A stretch of 64,000 bases of DNA. Source: Chitinophaga qingshengii (lineage in GTDB: Bacteria; Bacteroidota; Bacteroidia; Chitinophagales; Chitinophagaceae). The DNA lies in assembly GCF_014529935.1 (NCBI RefSeq), contig NZ_JACVFC010000005.1:186001-250000 (forward strand), in the 5' to 3' direction. This document shows positions 19,937 through 27,696 of the stretch, piece after piece (position 1 is the stretch's first letter; the number at the start of each line of letters is the position of its first letter). The notes beneath the pieces were generated by a model. That model searched no databases. It was not told where the DNA came from and saw nothing but the letters and a program-made list of their open reading frames with translations. The translations under genes were made by a program, and so were the position numbers.

Positions 19937-22900
19937 TTAGAAGTTCAGGTTTAATCCGGCCATAAAGGTGCGTGGCTGTGGTTGTACGGCCCAGTCGATG
20001 CCCAGCTGGGAGTTCTTAACGGACTGGTTCTGTGATTCGGGATCATACCCGGAATAGTTGGTGATCAGGAAGAGGTTTTGTGCGCTGACATACACCCTGG
20101 CACTGCTGATACGCACGCGTTTCAACATGGCGGTGGGAAACGTGTAACCTACTGTCACATTTTTTAAGCGCAGGAAGGAACCGTCTTCCACGAAACGCTG
20201 GGATACTTCGCCGTTGGTGAGACTATTAGGCACCACGGGATCGTTGAAGATGGCCTTGGGTACGTCGGTCTGCGTGTTGGTGGGTGTCCAGCGGTTCAGC
20301 GTTCTGGCGTCCCCGTTATTGTAGCTGCTCATACGTTCCAGCATACTGCGGGTTTGGTTGTAGACCTTGTTGCCATACGACCAGTAAAAGAAAAAGCTGA
20401 GGTCTACTCCTTTATAGCTGAAACTGTTGGTGAGGCCACCGGTAAAGTCGGGCAACGCATTTCCCAGGATTACGCGGTCGGCTGCGGTGATCTTACCATC
20501 TTTATTAATATCGTCATAGATCATATTGCCGGTGGCAGGATCTACGCCTTTATTGCGGTAGCCGAAAAAGGAACCAACGGGCTCGCCTACACGGAAAATA
20601 CTGGTCGGCTGACTGGTATAAAAAGAACCGGGTAAACTCTCTGTAAAGTCCGAGCTGGACGGGTCGCCGGCCACAGTCTCCGGCAGACCGGTGATTTTAT
20701 TGCGGTTAAAGTAGAGGTTGAAGTTGGTGTTCCAGGTAAACTTACCCCGGATGTTTTCTGTGTTGATACCTATTTCCAGGCCTTTGTTCATGAGTTGTCC
20801 GATGTTGGCGCCGTTGGTACGGTTAAATCCGGAGGTATAGGGTAGTTCGAGTTTAAATATCAGCCGGTTGGTCATTTTGCGATAGGCTTCCACGGTAACA
20901 TTGATGCGGCTATCCAGGAAACTCATGTCCAGCGCCAGGTTGGTGGAAGTGGTGGCTTCCCAGCTAAGGTCGCGGTTGGAGAGGGAGGTAGGGGCAATCC
21001 CGGCGGCGGCGCCGTAGTTATAGCCTGTGGAGTAGGTGGCCAGTGAGGGAAAGTCGCTGCCGAGACCTTCGTTGTTACCGGTAACACCGATGCTGCCACG
21101 CAGTTTCAGGTCGGAGAAGAAATGCTGGTCCTTCATAAAACCTTCATTGATGATGCGCCAGCCTGCGGAAATAGAGGGAAAGAAGCCGTATTTTTTATTG
21201 GCGCCGAAGCGGGAGGAACCATCGGTACGCAGTACGCCTTCCAGTAAATAACGATCGTCAAAGTTGTAGCTCGCTCTGCCGAAATAACTCACCAGTCCCC
21301 ATTGGGAGCGATAGTCCAGTGGTGAAGACAGGTTGGTGAAGCCGGTCACTGCCTGGATGATATCGGTAGAATTGGTATTACCGGAAACGCTGATGCGACG
21401 TACATTGGCTTCCTGCGCACTTTGTCCCAGTAAAACAACGAGTTTATGTTTACTGTTCCGGAGTGCGGGCGTATAGGAAAGTGTGTTTTCATTCACCCAC
21501 AGGAACTGGGAGAACACAGATACAAAGCCGGTGGCAGGCGATTGGTTGTTGACAATCTTCGACTGGTAACGGTCGTCGGTAACGTGTTGGTTGTCGAAAC
21601 CAAAGCTGGTCCTGAATTTCAGGCCGGGGATGATCGTGTATTCGCCGTAGAGGTTACCGATATAACTGTCCACGATGGACTGGAACCGCAGTGAGTGTGC
21701 AATCATCACAGGATTGGTCCAGTGGCGGTTGGGATCAGTATAAAAGGTGCCGTTGGGATTGTAGATCGGGTCGTTGGGATTTTCTATCAAAGCCAGCGCC
21801 AGTACGGATTGGCCGGAGAAACTGTTATCCATGCGGTTGTTGATGGAGTGTACCCCGGTGAGGTTGACGCCGATTTTCATTTTATCGGTAGCCATGAAGT
21901 CGAAGTTCGCGCGGCCGTTGAACCGTTTGAAATGCTGTACGCCTACCACGGTGCCGGTTTGATCGAGATAGCCGACAGACACGTAATGGGAGGTGCGGGG
22001 CGTACCGCCGGAAATGGACAGGTTGTAGTTGGATACCGGCGCGGAGCGGAAAATAGCATCCTGCCAGTTGGTGTTCCTGCCTGTTTTTACGATAGCCGGG
22101 TCCAGCGGCATGCCGGCATTGGTACGGGATTCATTGAAGAGGTCCACGAACTGGTCGCCGTTTAGCAGCGGTAACCTTTTAGGAATATCAGAAACCCCGG
22201 TGTACATGCTGAAGTTAAAGCGGGACTTCCCTTCGGCGCCTCTTTTAGTGGTGATGAGGATCACGCCGTTGGCGCCCCTGGAGCCATAAATGGCAGTTGC
22301 CGCGGCGTCTTTTAATATTTCCACCGATTGTATATCATTCGGGTTAATATTATTCGTAGCGGTGATCCGTTGCCCGTCGCCGGAAACGCCGTATTGTGCA
22401 GCGGGCAGGTTGCTCATCGGCACGCCGTCTATCACGTACAGGGGGCGGTTTTCTCCAAAGAGGGAACCGTTGCCACGGATACGGATATACGTTTCATCAC
22501 CGGGAGCGCCGGAGTTTTGTACCACCTGTACGCCGGGCGCTTTTCCCTGCAGGGCCGCATCCAGATTGGTGACCGCAACGCCGGTCAGCTCGCTGCCTTT
22601 GATGGAAGAAACGGACGATGTCAGGTTTTTTTTCTGCTGGGTGCCGTATCCCACTACTACCAGGTCATTCAGGGAATTACTTTTTTGTTGCAGTACAATG
22701 TACAGCGATGATTGCCCGTTGACACTCACCTCTTTGGTTTCAAAGCCAACAGAGGAGCACAACAGGATGCTGTTATGTGCCGGTACCAACACCGTGTAGT
22801 TTCCCAGCGCATCGGTTGTGACGCCGGTAGTGGTGCCCTTTACCCGGACACTGACACCTGGCAGGGGTAGTCCTTTATCGTCCGTTATTGTTCCGGATAC

Positions 22901-23269
22901 AGGCAGGCGGGCAGCCTGCACCTGGTTGTCAGGCGTAGGATTGTTTTCTTTGCGTGTCACTACCACAATCCTGTCTGTAATCTGATAGGTCAGGGAAAGC
23001 CCGTCGAGGAAAGATTTCAGCACCTGTTCCAGCTGGGCGTCTTTACATTCCAGCGATACGCTTTTATAGGATGCGGCAGATTCACCGCGCCAGATAAAGG
23101 AATAGCCCGTCTGCTGTTTCAACGTGGAAAACACTTTTTCCAGTGGTACATTTTTCAGCGATACCGTTACTTTTTGTGCGTAGCTGGCGGTACCTGCCAG
23201 TAGTAGTGCAATGGTCAGTATTACCCACAACGGCCTGGCCGTGGGAATGCGCGTGGCAAGGAATTTCAT
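19937..23269 (-). CDS. SusC/RagA-type TonB-linked outer-membrane receptor with STN domain
   Basis: The complete protein has 1110 residues. After a signal peptide (LLAGTASYAQ) comes an STN domain (KVTVSLKNVPLEKVFSTLKQQTGYSF, about residues 33-105). A carboxypeptidase-regulatory domain follows (SGTITDDKGLPLPGVSVRVKGTTTG), then the plug (LNDLVVVGYGTQQKKNLTSSVS, VIDGVPMSNL, EILKDAAATAIYGSRGANGVILITTKRG) and a long barrel ending MAGLNLNF. It imports the substrate bound by the SusD encoded just downstream, powered by TonB. The STN domain means substrate binding can be signalled to the FecR protein encoded upstream. Confidence 0.97.
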   Translation of the reverse strand: MKFLATRIPTARPLWVILTIALLLAGTASYAQKVTVSLKNVPLEKVFSTLKQQTGYSFIWRGESAASYKSVSLECKDAQLEQVLKSFLDGLSLTYQITDRIVVVTRKENNPTPDNQVQAARLPVSGTITDDKGLPLPGVSVRVKGTTTGVTTDALGNYTVLVPAHNSILLCSSVGFETKEVSVNGQSSLYIVLQQKSNSLNDLVVVGYGTQQKKNLTSSVSSIKGSELTGVAVTNLDAALQGKAPGVQVVQNSGAPGDETYIRIRGNGSLFGENRPLYVIDGVPMSNLPAAQYGVSGDGQRITATNNINPNDIQSVEILKDAAATAIYGSRGANGVILITTKRGAEGKSRFNFSMYTGVSDIPKRLPLLNGDQFVDLFNESRTNAGMPLDPAIVKTGRNTNWQDAIFRSAPVSNYNLSISGGTPRTSHYVSVGYLDQTGTVVGVQHFKRFNGRANFDFMATDKMKIGVNLTGVHSINNRMDNSFSGQSVLALALIENPNDPIYNPNGTFYTDPNRHWTNPVMIAHSLRFQSIVDSYIGNLYGEYTIIPGLKFRTSFGFDNQHVTDDRYQSKIVNNQSPATGFVSVFSQFLWVNENTLSYTPALRNSKHKLVVLLGQSAQEANVRRISVSGNTNSTDIIQAVTGFTNLSSPLDYRSQWGLVSYFGRASYNFDDRYLLEGVLRTDGSSRFGANKKYGFFPSISAGWRIINEGFMKDQHFFSDLKLRGSIGVTGNNEGLGSDFPSLATYSTGYNYGAAAGIAPTSLSNRDLSWEATTSTNLALDMSFLDSRINVTVEAYRKMTNRLIFKLELPYTSGFNRTNGANIGQLMNKGLEIGINTENIRGKFTWNTNFNLYFNRNKITGLPETVAGDPSSSDFTESLPGSFYTSQPTSIFRVGEPVGSFFGYRNKGVDPATGNMIYDDINKDGKITAADRVILGNALPDFTGGLTNSFSYKGVDLSFFFYWSYGNKVYNQTRSMLERMSSYNNGDARTLNRWTPTNTQTDVPKAIFNDPVVPNSLTNGEVSQRFVEDGSFLRLKNVTVGYTFPTAMLKRVRISSARVYVSAQNLFLITNYSGYDPESQNQSVKNSQLGIDWAVQPQPRTFMAGLNLNF

Positions 23270-23343
23270 ATTTTTTTACTCGTGGATTTTAAACATGAAG
23301 CAATCATAAAACGTGGACGACGATGCACACAATATTATCCCGC

Positions 23344-23359
23344 ACCGGGGGCCCCCGGT
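23344..23359. repeat. 16-bp perfect G/C palindrome upstream of SusC
   Basis: ACCGGGGGCCCCCGGT is its own reverse complement. It lies 74 bases before the SusC start, between the FecR and SusC genes. About 20 bases further upstream (around 23382-23392) is a second inverted repeat, AGCCC/GGGCT. Either could be an operator or an attenuator hairpin. No T run follows on the minus strand, so a plain terminator is unlikely. Confidence 0.6.
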
Positions 23360-23518
23360 AATTTCCGTTCCCATTGCTAAAAGCCCTGGGCTAAAAATGT
23401 TTCAGCGGATAAGTAATGGTGTTTGTTCTGGCTTTACTTTTTTTATTTGATTTTGGTTTAACCCGGTACTTCAGCCCCGGGGAAGCTTTTATCATAGATT
23501 TTTTTCGGTATACGCTGC

Positions 23519-24724
23519 TCAGCTTTGCGGGCCCGGCGTCACAAACACCACATTGCCCTGTATCCGGAACTGCACTACTTTGGTCAACTCCAGGGCTTTC
23601 AACAGCTGCGTGATTTCCTTATTCCTGGATATAATTCCCGAGAGTGACACTTTGCTCATGTCTCCTTCATATTTGACATCTATATTGTACCATCGCGCCA
23701 CTTCCCGCATAATGGTTTGGATGTTGGTATCCTGGAAGTAAAATTCGCCGTTTTTCCAACTGAGGATTTCTTCCAGGTTAGGTTTGCTGACGTGGAAGCT
23801 GCCGCCGGGAGAGATAGTGGCTTGTTCGCCCGGGCGCAACAGCTGTTTCTCTGCACCGCTGCTCACGTTCACGGCGCCTTGTACCAGGGTGGTGCGGAGA
23901 CCGTTTTCCTCCGGATAGGCCTTCACGTTAAAGGCGGTGCCCAGTACTTGTATGTCAACATGGTTGACTGTGACTGTAAATGGTTTGCGCTCATCTTTGG
24001 CGATATCAAAATAGGCTTCTCCGGTTACTTCCACCTGCCGGCTGTCGCCCGCAAAGGCGGTAGGGTAGCGGATGGAGGAAGCGGCATTGAGCCAAACGGA
24101 GGAGCCATCGGGCAGGGTTAGCCGGAACATGCAGCCATGCGGTGTTTGCATGGTGTTATATAATACAGTGGCATTGTTACCGGCTTCCGGTTGATAGGCT
24201 ACCTGGCCGTTGCTGAGTTTTACGATGCGGGCATTGCCTTGCCGGGCAATGGTACCATTAGCCACGCTGTCGAGTGATACACGGGAGCCATCGCCCAGGA
24301 TCAGCACCGGTTGTACGGTACCGGGAGGGACAGGGGCGACCGGTTTGCCGGCGGCGAGTATCCTTTCGTGGCGGTGCCGGGCGGCAAATTTCCAGGTGCC
24401 GGCTACCAGGAAACCGAAGATAGCGGCTGCTGCGACGTATTTAAACCAGGGCCGGAAAACAGGTGGTTTGCGCATCGGCGGCAGCATCGACAACTGGGCA
24501 TCCTGTTGACGGGCTTTCTGCAGTATCTCGCCGGCCATTTCCGCAGGGTCGTAGTCGGCGGATTCTGCATAGGCCGGATTGCTGAAGGCTTCTTCCAGCA
24601 AACGGGAAAGGACGGCCTTATTCTCCCGTTCCATCGCCATTTGGCGGAAACGGTGTATCTCGGACGCATTGAGCGTACCATTCATATAACCTTTGAACAG
24701 TGCTTCAAATGATGTATCAGACAT
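23519..24724 (-). CDS. FecR-family anti-sigma factor
   Basis: The protein has 401 residues. The cytosolic N-terminal part (about 1-85) should hold the sigma factor. One transmembrane helix (YVAAAAIFGFLVAGTW) crosses the membrane. The FecR domain is seen in DGSSVWLNAASSIRYPTAF, VEVTGEAYFDIAKDERKPFTV and QVLGTAFNVKAYPEENGLRTTLVQGAV. A DUF4974-type C-terminus (EFYFQDTNIQTIMREVARWYNIDVKY) ends it. It lies between the sigma gene (90 bases upstream) and the SusC gene. By family knowledge it passes a signal from the receptor to the sigma factor. Confidence 0.95.
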   Translation of the reverse strand: MSDTSFEALFKGYMNGTLNASEIHRFRQMAMERENKAVLSRLLEEAFSNPAYAESADYDPAEMAGEILQKARQQDAQLSMLPPMRKPPVFRPWFKYVAAAAIFGFLVAGTWKFAARHRHERILAAGKPVAPVPPGTVQPVLILGDGSRVSLDSVANGTIARQGNARIVKLSNGQVAYQPEAGNNATVLYNTMQTPHGCMFRLTLPDGSSVWLNAASSIRYPTAFAGDSRQVEVTGEAYFDIAKDERKPFTVTVNHVDIQVLGTAFNVKAYPEENGLRTTLVQGAVNVSSGAEKQLLRPGEQATISPGGSFHVSKPNLEEILSWKNGEFYFQDTNIQTIMREVARWYNIDVKYEGDMSKVSLSGIISRNKEITQLLKALELTKVVQFRIQGNVVFVTPGPQS

Positions 24725-24814
24725 GCGGCTGCTGGTTTAAGGTCATCTGTTTTCCCTTTGTATGATGAAGGACGGAAAACAGGCGTAGGGTAAGACAGTG
24801 AAATCAAAAAAAAT

Positions 24815-25450
24815 CTAAAAAAAATTTACCAGGAGGAGCAGTAACGTAAACACCCCCTCCGGATGGCGGTCCAGGTACTCGCGTATACTGCGCAGGGCCC
24901 GCACGATATAGGTTTGGGAGCTGACCACAGAGATATTCAGCTGCTGCGCGATCTGCGGATGCGTAAGGCCCTGGAACCGGTGAAGGATAAATACTTCCTT
25001 TACTTTGGCGGGCAGGTGTTCGATGGCTTTGCTGAGGAGGCTTTCCAGTTCCCGGTATTCCAGCCGGGACTGGGCGTCGGGCAGCGGGTCGGCTTGCAGG
25101 TGGCCGGTCAGTGCGTCCAGGTTGGTGATGCGTAATACTTTTCTGGAGAGGAAGTCCATGATCAGGTTACGGGCACATACATAAATAAAAGGGCCGGCAT
25201 TGTCTACCTCGGAAAGTTTCCCGCGGTTGTTCCATAGTTTAAGAAAGATATCCTGGGAGAGGTCTTTGGCTTGTTCCGGTGAGCGGGTCAGCCGCAAAGC
25301 GGTACCATACACCTGCGGCCAGTACTGTTGTACCAGCTGCCGGAAGCTGCGTTCATCGCCGCTGGCAACGGCGAGCAACCATTGTTTTTCATTACCGTGG
25401 TCCAAAAGTGTCTTGTTGATATAACAGAGCGTAGTATGAAAATAATACAA
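24815..25450 (-). CDS. ECF RNA polymerase sigma factor (Bacteroidota sigma-70 family)
   Basis: The protein has 211 residues from ATG 25450. Region 2 is seen in DERSFRQLVQQYWPQVYGTALRLTRSPEQAKDLSQDIFLKLW. Region 4 is seen in LPAKVKEVFILHRFQGLTHPQIAQQLNISVVSSQTYIVRALRSIREYL. The tail is hydrophobic (FTLLLLLVNFF), which is often seen in Bacteroidota ECF proteins. The first 20 residues have no family character, so a rarer start (TTG) closer to NEKQWLLAV is possible. It heads the locus FecR-SusC-SusD-propeller-glycosidase and probably controls it. Confidence 0.92.
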   Translation of the reverse strand: MYYFHTTLCYINKTLLDHGNEKQWLLAVASGDERSFRQLVQQYWPQVYGTALRLTRSPEQAKDLSQDIFLKLWNNRGKLSEVDNAGPFIYVCARNLIMDFLSRKVLRITNLDALTGHLQADPLPDAQSRLEYRELESLLSKAIEHLPAKVKEVFILHRFQGLTHPQIAQQLNISVVSSQTYIVRALRSIREYLDRHPEGVFTLLLLLVNFF

Positions 25451-25522
25451 CGCCCCGGATTTACAAAACGATGTTGTATGCGTTTGTTTTTCTTTTTTTG
25501 GGGAGATATGTATCTTGCCCGT

Positions 25523-26368
25523 ATGTTAACACTCGATGCCAAAGCCTGGCAACACTTAAGCGGACCATTTGGAATAGACGGCAGTCTGCCGGAAGCCATT
25601 GCCGGATTACAGTCCGACTACTCCAAAGAGCTGCTGGATGAAATTATCTGGGAAAAAATTTACCATCAGGATACCCTCTACGAAAATACATTCGCCACCA
25701 TCCCTTATCTGCTGGAACTGGCGGCTAACAACACCGATCCGGAAACACAGATAGACATCCTCTGTAGCCTGGCTATACTCCTGGCTGCAGACGGTAACCC
25801 GCCCGCAAAGGATACCATCCCGGCTGAATTCCGGGACAATAGCGGGCTTTCACCGGAGGAGATAAAGGCTGTCTTCAATGATTACCTGCTGGCGCTGGAA
25901 CGGCTGCCGGCCCTCTGCGAAACCCTGCTGCCGGAAGCCCGGGAGCTGCCGGAGGAGACGGACAAAAGCTATTTCCTGGCGGCGCTGGCAGTAGCCCACG
26001 GCCAGCGCGACTTCGCCCGGGTCTTTATCCAATATTACGAAGGGGAGGAGTATATGGCTTATTGTCCTGCCTGCGAAGCCGGTAGCCATGTATGGCCTAA
26101 GGGCGACGAGCTGCGGATCTATGCAGAAGACCCGGTGTTTCATAAAGAACAGGAAGGAGACGCTGTTACTCCGCATCCGGAGCTAATACCGGCTTGGGAT
26201 GGAAGCACCATTACGGCTGCCAACCGTTACGCATGGGGCTACGATTTCCTGACACAACTCGATATGCCCGCCTTGCGGGCACGTTGGCCTTATCTGTTCG
26301 GCACTGCCCGCTGTCCTGGCTGCGGCGCGGAAATGGACCTGTTCAGAAGCATCCTGGCAGGCGTATAA
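25523..26368 (+). CDS. HEAT-like helical protein with two CxxC pairs (split zinc ribbon)
   Basis: The protein has 281 residues and is not assigned to a named family. The N-terminal 170 residues look helical and HEAT-like (LYENTFATIPYLLELAANN, TQIDILCSLAILLA), similar in style to proteins met as immunity or stress proteins. Two Cys pairs, CPAC at 181-184 and CPGC at 264-267, are placed 80 residues apart and could form one zinc site. The frame is open further upstream, but the ATG at 25523 (MLTLDAKAW) avoids overlap with the divergent sigma gene. A TATCTTG motif 12 bases before the start may be part of its promoter. Confidence 0.7.
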   Translation: MLTLDAKAWQHLSGPFGIDGSLPEAIAGLQSDYSKELLDEIIWEKIYHQDTLYENTFATIPYLLELAANNTDPETQIDILCSLAILLAADGNPPAKDTIPAEFRDNSGLSPEEIKAVFNDYLLALERLPALCETLLPEARELPEETDKSYFLAALAVAHGQRDFARVFIQYYEGEEYMAYCPACEAGSHVWPKGDELRIYAEDPVFHKEQEGDAVTPHPELIPAWDGSTITAANRYAWGYDFLTQLDMPALRARWPYLFGTARCPGCGAEMDLFRSILAGV

Positions 26369-26406
26369 CATCTACCCAAAAATGTAATACCATTTAATCC
26401 GTTCAT

Positions 26407-26838
26407 ATGAGTAAAAAGCTGTACCAGCAAATAGATAAGACTATTTTGAAAGGGTTGCCAAACCCCTCTAAGGAGAAATACGAAATGAAAATAAAAGTGC
26501 CGGAATTTACTTTCCTGGGGGTGCATGAGCAACCGGATTTCGCCAAGTTATACATCACTTTTTATCCTAAAGGCAGGATCATCGAACTGAAATCGCTCAA
26601 ACAGTATGTTTATCATCTGCGGGATATCATTGTCTCTTATGAACGACTCATCAATATTATGTATGATCATATGATAGAAACTTATCAGCCCGATAGGCTC
26701 AGGCTTACCCTGGTGTGTAATCCACGCGGTGGTATCAGCTCCAAGCTGGTAATTGATTCAGACTGGAAAGACCGGGGCGGGGAGGAGAAATTTAAAGATT
26801 ATCCCGAGCGCGACGATGAATGGGGTATTTTGATGTAA
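26407..26838 (+). CDS. QueF-like T-fold protein lacking the catalytic Cys and His
   Basis: The protein has 143 residues with the architecture of unimodular preQ0 reductase QueF: QPDFAKLYITFYPKGRIIELKSLKQYVY and NPRGGISS. In canonical QueF the motif before QPDFA carries the nucleophilic Cys (SLCPxTGQPDFA). Here it reads FLGVHEQPDFA, with Gly in that place (codon GGG). The second catalytic residue, His of FHE, is Tyr (SYE). The Asp of QPDFA, the substrate-binding Glu of ELKSLK and the Glu of SYE remain. It therefore probably binds a purine or pterin-like ligand but cannot form the thioimide of the known reaction. It might be a non-catalytic paralogue or have a new activity. Confidence 0.82.
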   Translation: MSKKLYQQIDKTILKGLPNPSKEKYEMKIKVPEFTFLGVHEQPDFAKLYITFYPKGRIIELKSLKQYVYHLRDIIVSYERLINIMYDHMIETYQPDRLRLTLVCNPRGGISSKLVIDSDWKDRGGEEKFKDYPERDDEWGILM

Positions 26839-26856
26839 TATGATTTAGTGTAATAT

Positions 26857-26912
26857 GATAAGGCGCGGAGGTGTACTCCGCACCTTATCAGCGCTGATCT
26901 CCACGATCAGCG
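26857..26912 (+). terminator. Two strong consecutive hairpins after the QueF-like gene
   Basis: Hairpin one (26857-26889) pairs GATAAGG and GCGGAG with CTCCGC and CCTTATC, with one mismatch and a 5-nt loop. Hairpin two pairs CGCTGATC (26892-26899) with GATCAGCG (26905-26912). No immediate T run follows; the first T tract is about 30 bases on. They may end or stabilise the upstream transcript. Confidence 0.5.
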
Positions 26913-27022
26913 GAATCATTTACAATCATGTCCATCATCGTTTTTTTTTGTATCTTCGATGTAGGTAAATGTAACCTATAAAAAAACCAAAAGGGAAACC
27001 ATTTACCGGCAAACAAAAAATT

Positions 27023-27493
27023 ATGAACAAATCAGAAAATTCCGGTAAAAAGGAAAATCTCAGTAAAAAAGAAATCGAAAAAAGAAAACTGCAAAAGCAG
27101 AGAGAAAAACAGGAAAAAAAAGAAGAAAGACAGGCGAACAGTAAAAAAGGAAAGAGCCTGGAAGATATGATGGCTTACATTGATGAAAATGGTAACATCA
27201 CTTCCACTCCTCCGGACCCCAGCAAAAAGAAAGAAATTAACCTGGAAGACATTCAAATCGGCGTAGCCCGCCAATCGGATGAAGAGCCTGAGAGCCTGAT
27301 CCGTACCGGCGTGGTCACCTTCTTCAACGAATCCAAAGGTTATGGTTTTATCAAAGACCAGAAAACACAGGAAAGCATCTTCGTGCATGTGAACGGACTG
27401 CTGGATCGCGTGAGGGAAAATGCCAGAGTCACTTTTGAAGTGGAAATGGGTCATAAAGGACCTAATGCCGTACGGGTGAAACTGGTGAAATAA
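27023..27493 (+). CDS. Cold-shock-domain protein with long lysine-rich N-terminal extension
   Basis: The protein has 156 residues. The C-terminal 65 residues are a cold-shock domain with RNP1 (KGYGFIKD) and RNP2 (IFVHV), a beta-barrel that binds single-stranded RNA or DNA. Before it lies about 45 residues of almost pure Lys/Glu/Arg/Gln (KKEIEKRKLQKQREKQEKKEERQ), probably a single charged alpha helix, and a middle segment with DENGNITSTPPDP. Related two-part proteins occur across Bacteroidota. The basic helix should add RNA affinity or bind ribosomes. It has its own terminator and a leader of about 70 bases. Confidence 0.9.
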   Translation: MNKSENSGKKENLSKKEIEKRKLQKQREKQEKKEERQANSKKGKSLEDMMAYIDENGNITSTPPDPSKKKEINLEDIQIGVARQSDEEPESLIRTGVVTFFNESKGYGFIKDQKTQESIFVHVNGLLDRVRENARVTFEVEMGHKGPNAVRVKLVK

Positions 27494-27535
27494 GTCTGCC
27501 CATCGCTTCGTTTAATCATATTCCACAGCTGCTGG

Positions 27536-27581
27536 CTGCCAGCGGAGGTCATCACCTCCGCCGGTAGTCGGCAGTTTTTTT
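27536..27581 (+). terminator. Rho-independent terminator of the cold-shock gene
   Basis: The outer stem pairs CTGCC (27536-27540) with GGCAG (27570-27574). The inner stem pairs GGAGGT with ACCTCC around CATC. Seven T residues follow. It lies 42 bases after the stop. It also ends right at the stop codon of the opposite-strand 38-residue peptide. Confidence 0.8.
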
Positions 27582-27696
27582 ATGGAAGCTCCTCCCGGTG
27601 CTGTAGCATCAGCAGGTACAACAGAGAAACGAGCACCAGCAGAAAGACAAGGCTGGCGGCAGTCAGGCATGCAATAACAAGGATCCATGTGTTCAT
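27580..27696 (-). CDS. 38-residue single-pass membrane peptide, translationally coupled to the acyltransferase
   Basis: The ATG at 27696 overlaps the TGA of the acyltransferase gene in an ATGA junction, a typical sign of coupled translation. The peptide starts MNTWILVIACLTAAS, continues as one hydrophobic helix (about residues 5-31) and ends QHREELP, a short charged tail. No family is recognised. It could be a small partner that anchors or tunes the acyltransferase, or a chance frame. The strict overlap, good helix and proper charge pattern favour a real gene. Confidence 0.6.
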   Translation of the reverse strand: MNTWILVIACLTAASLVFLLVLVSLLYLLMLQHREELP

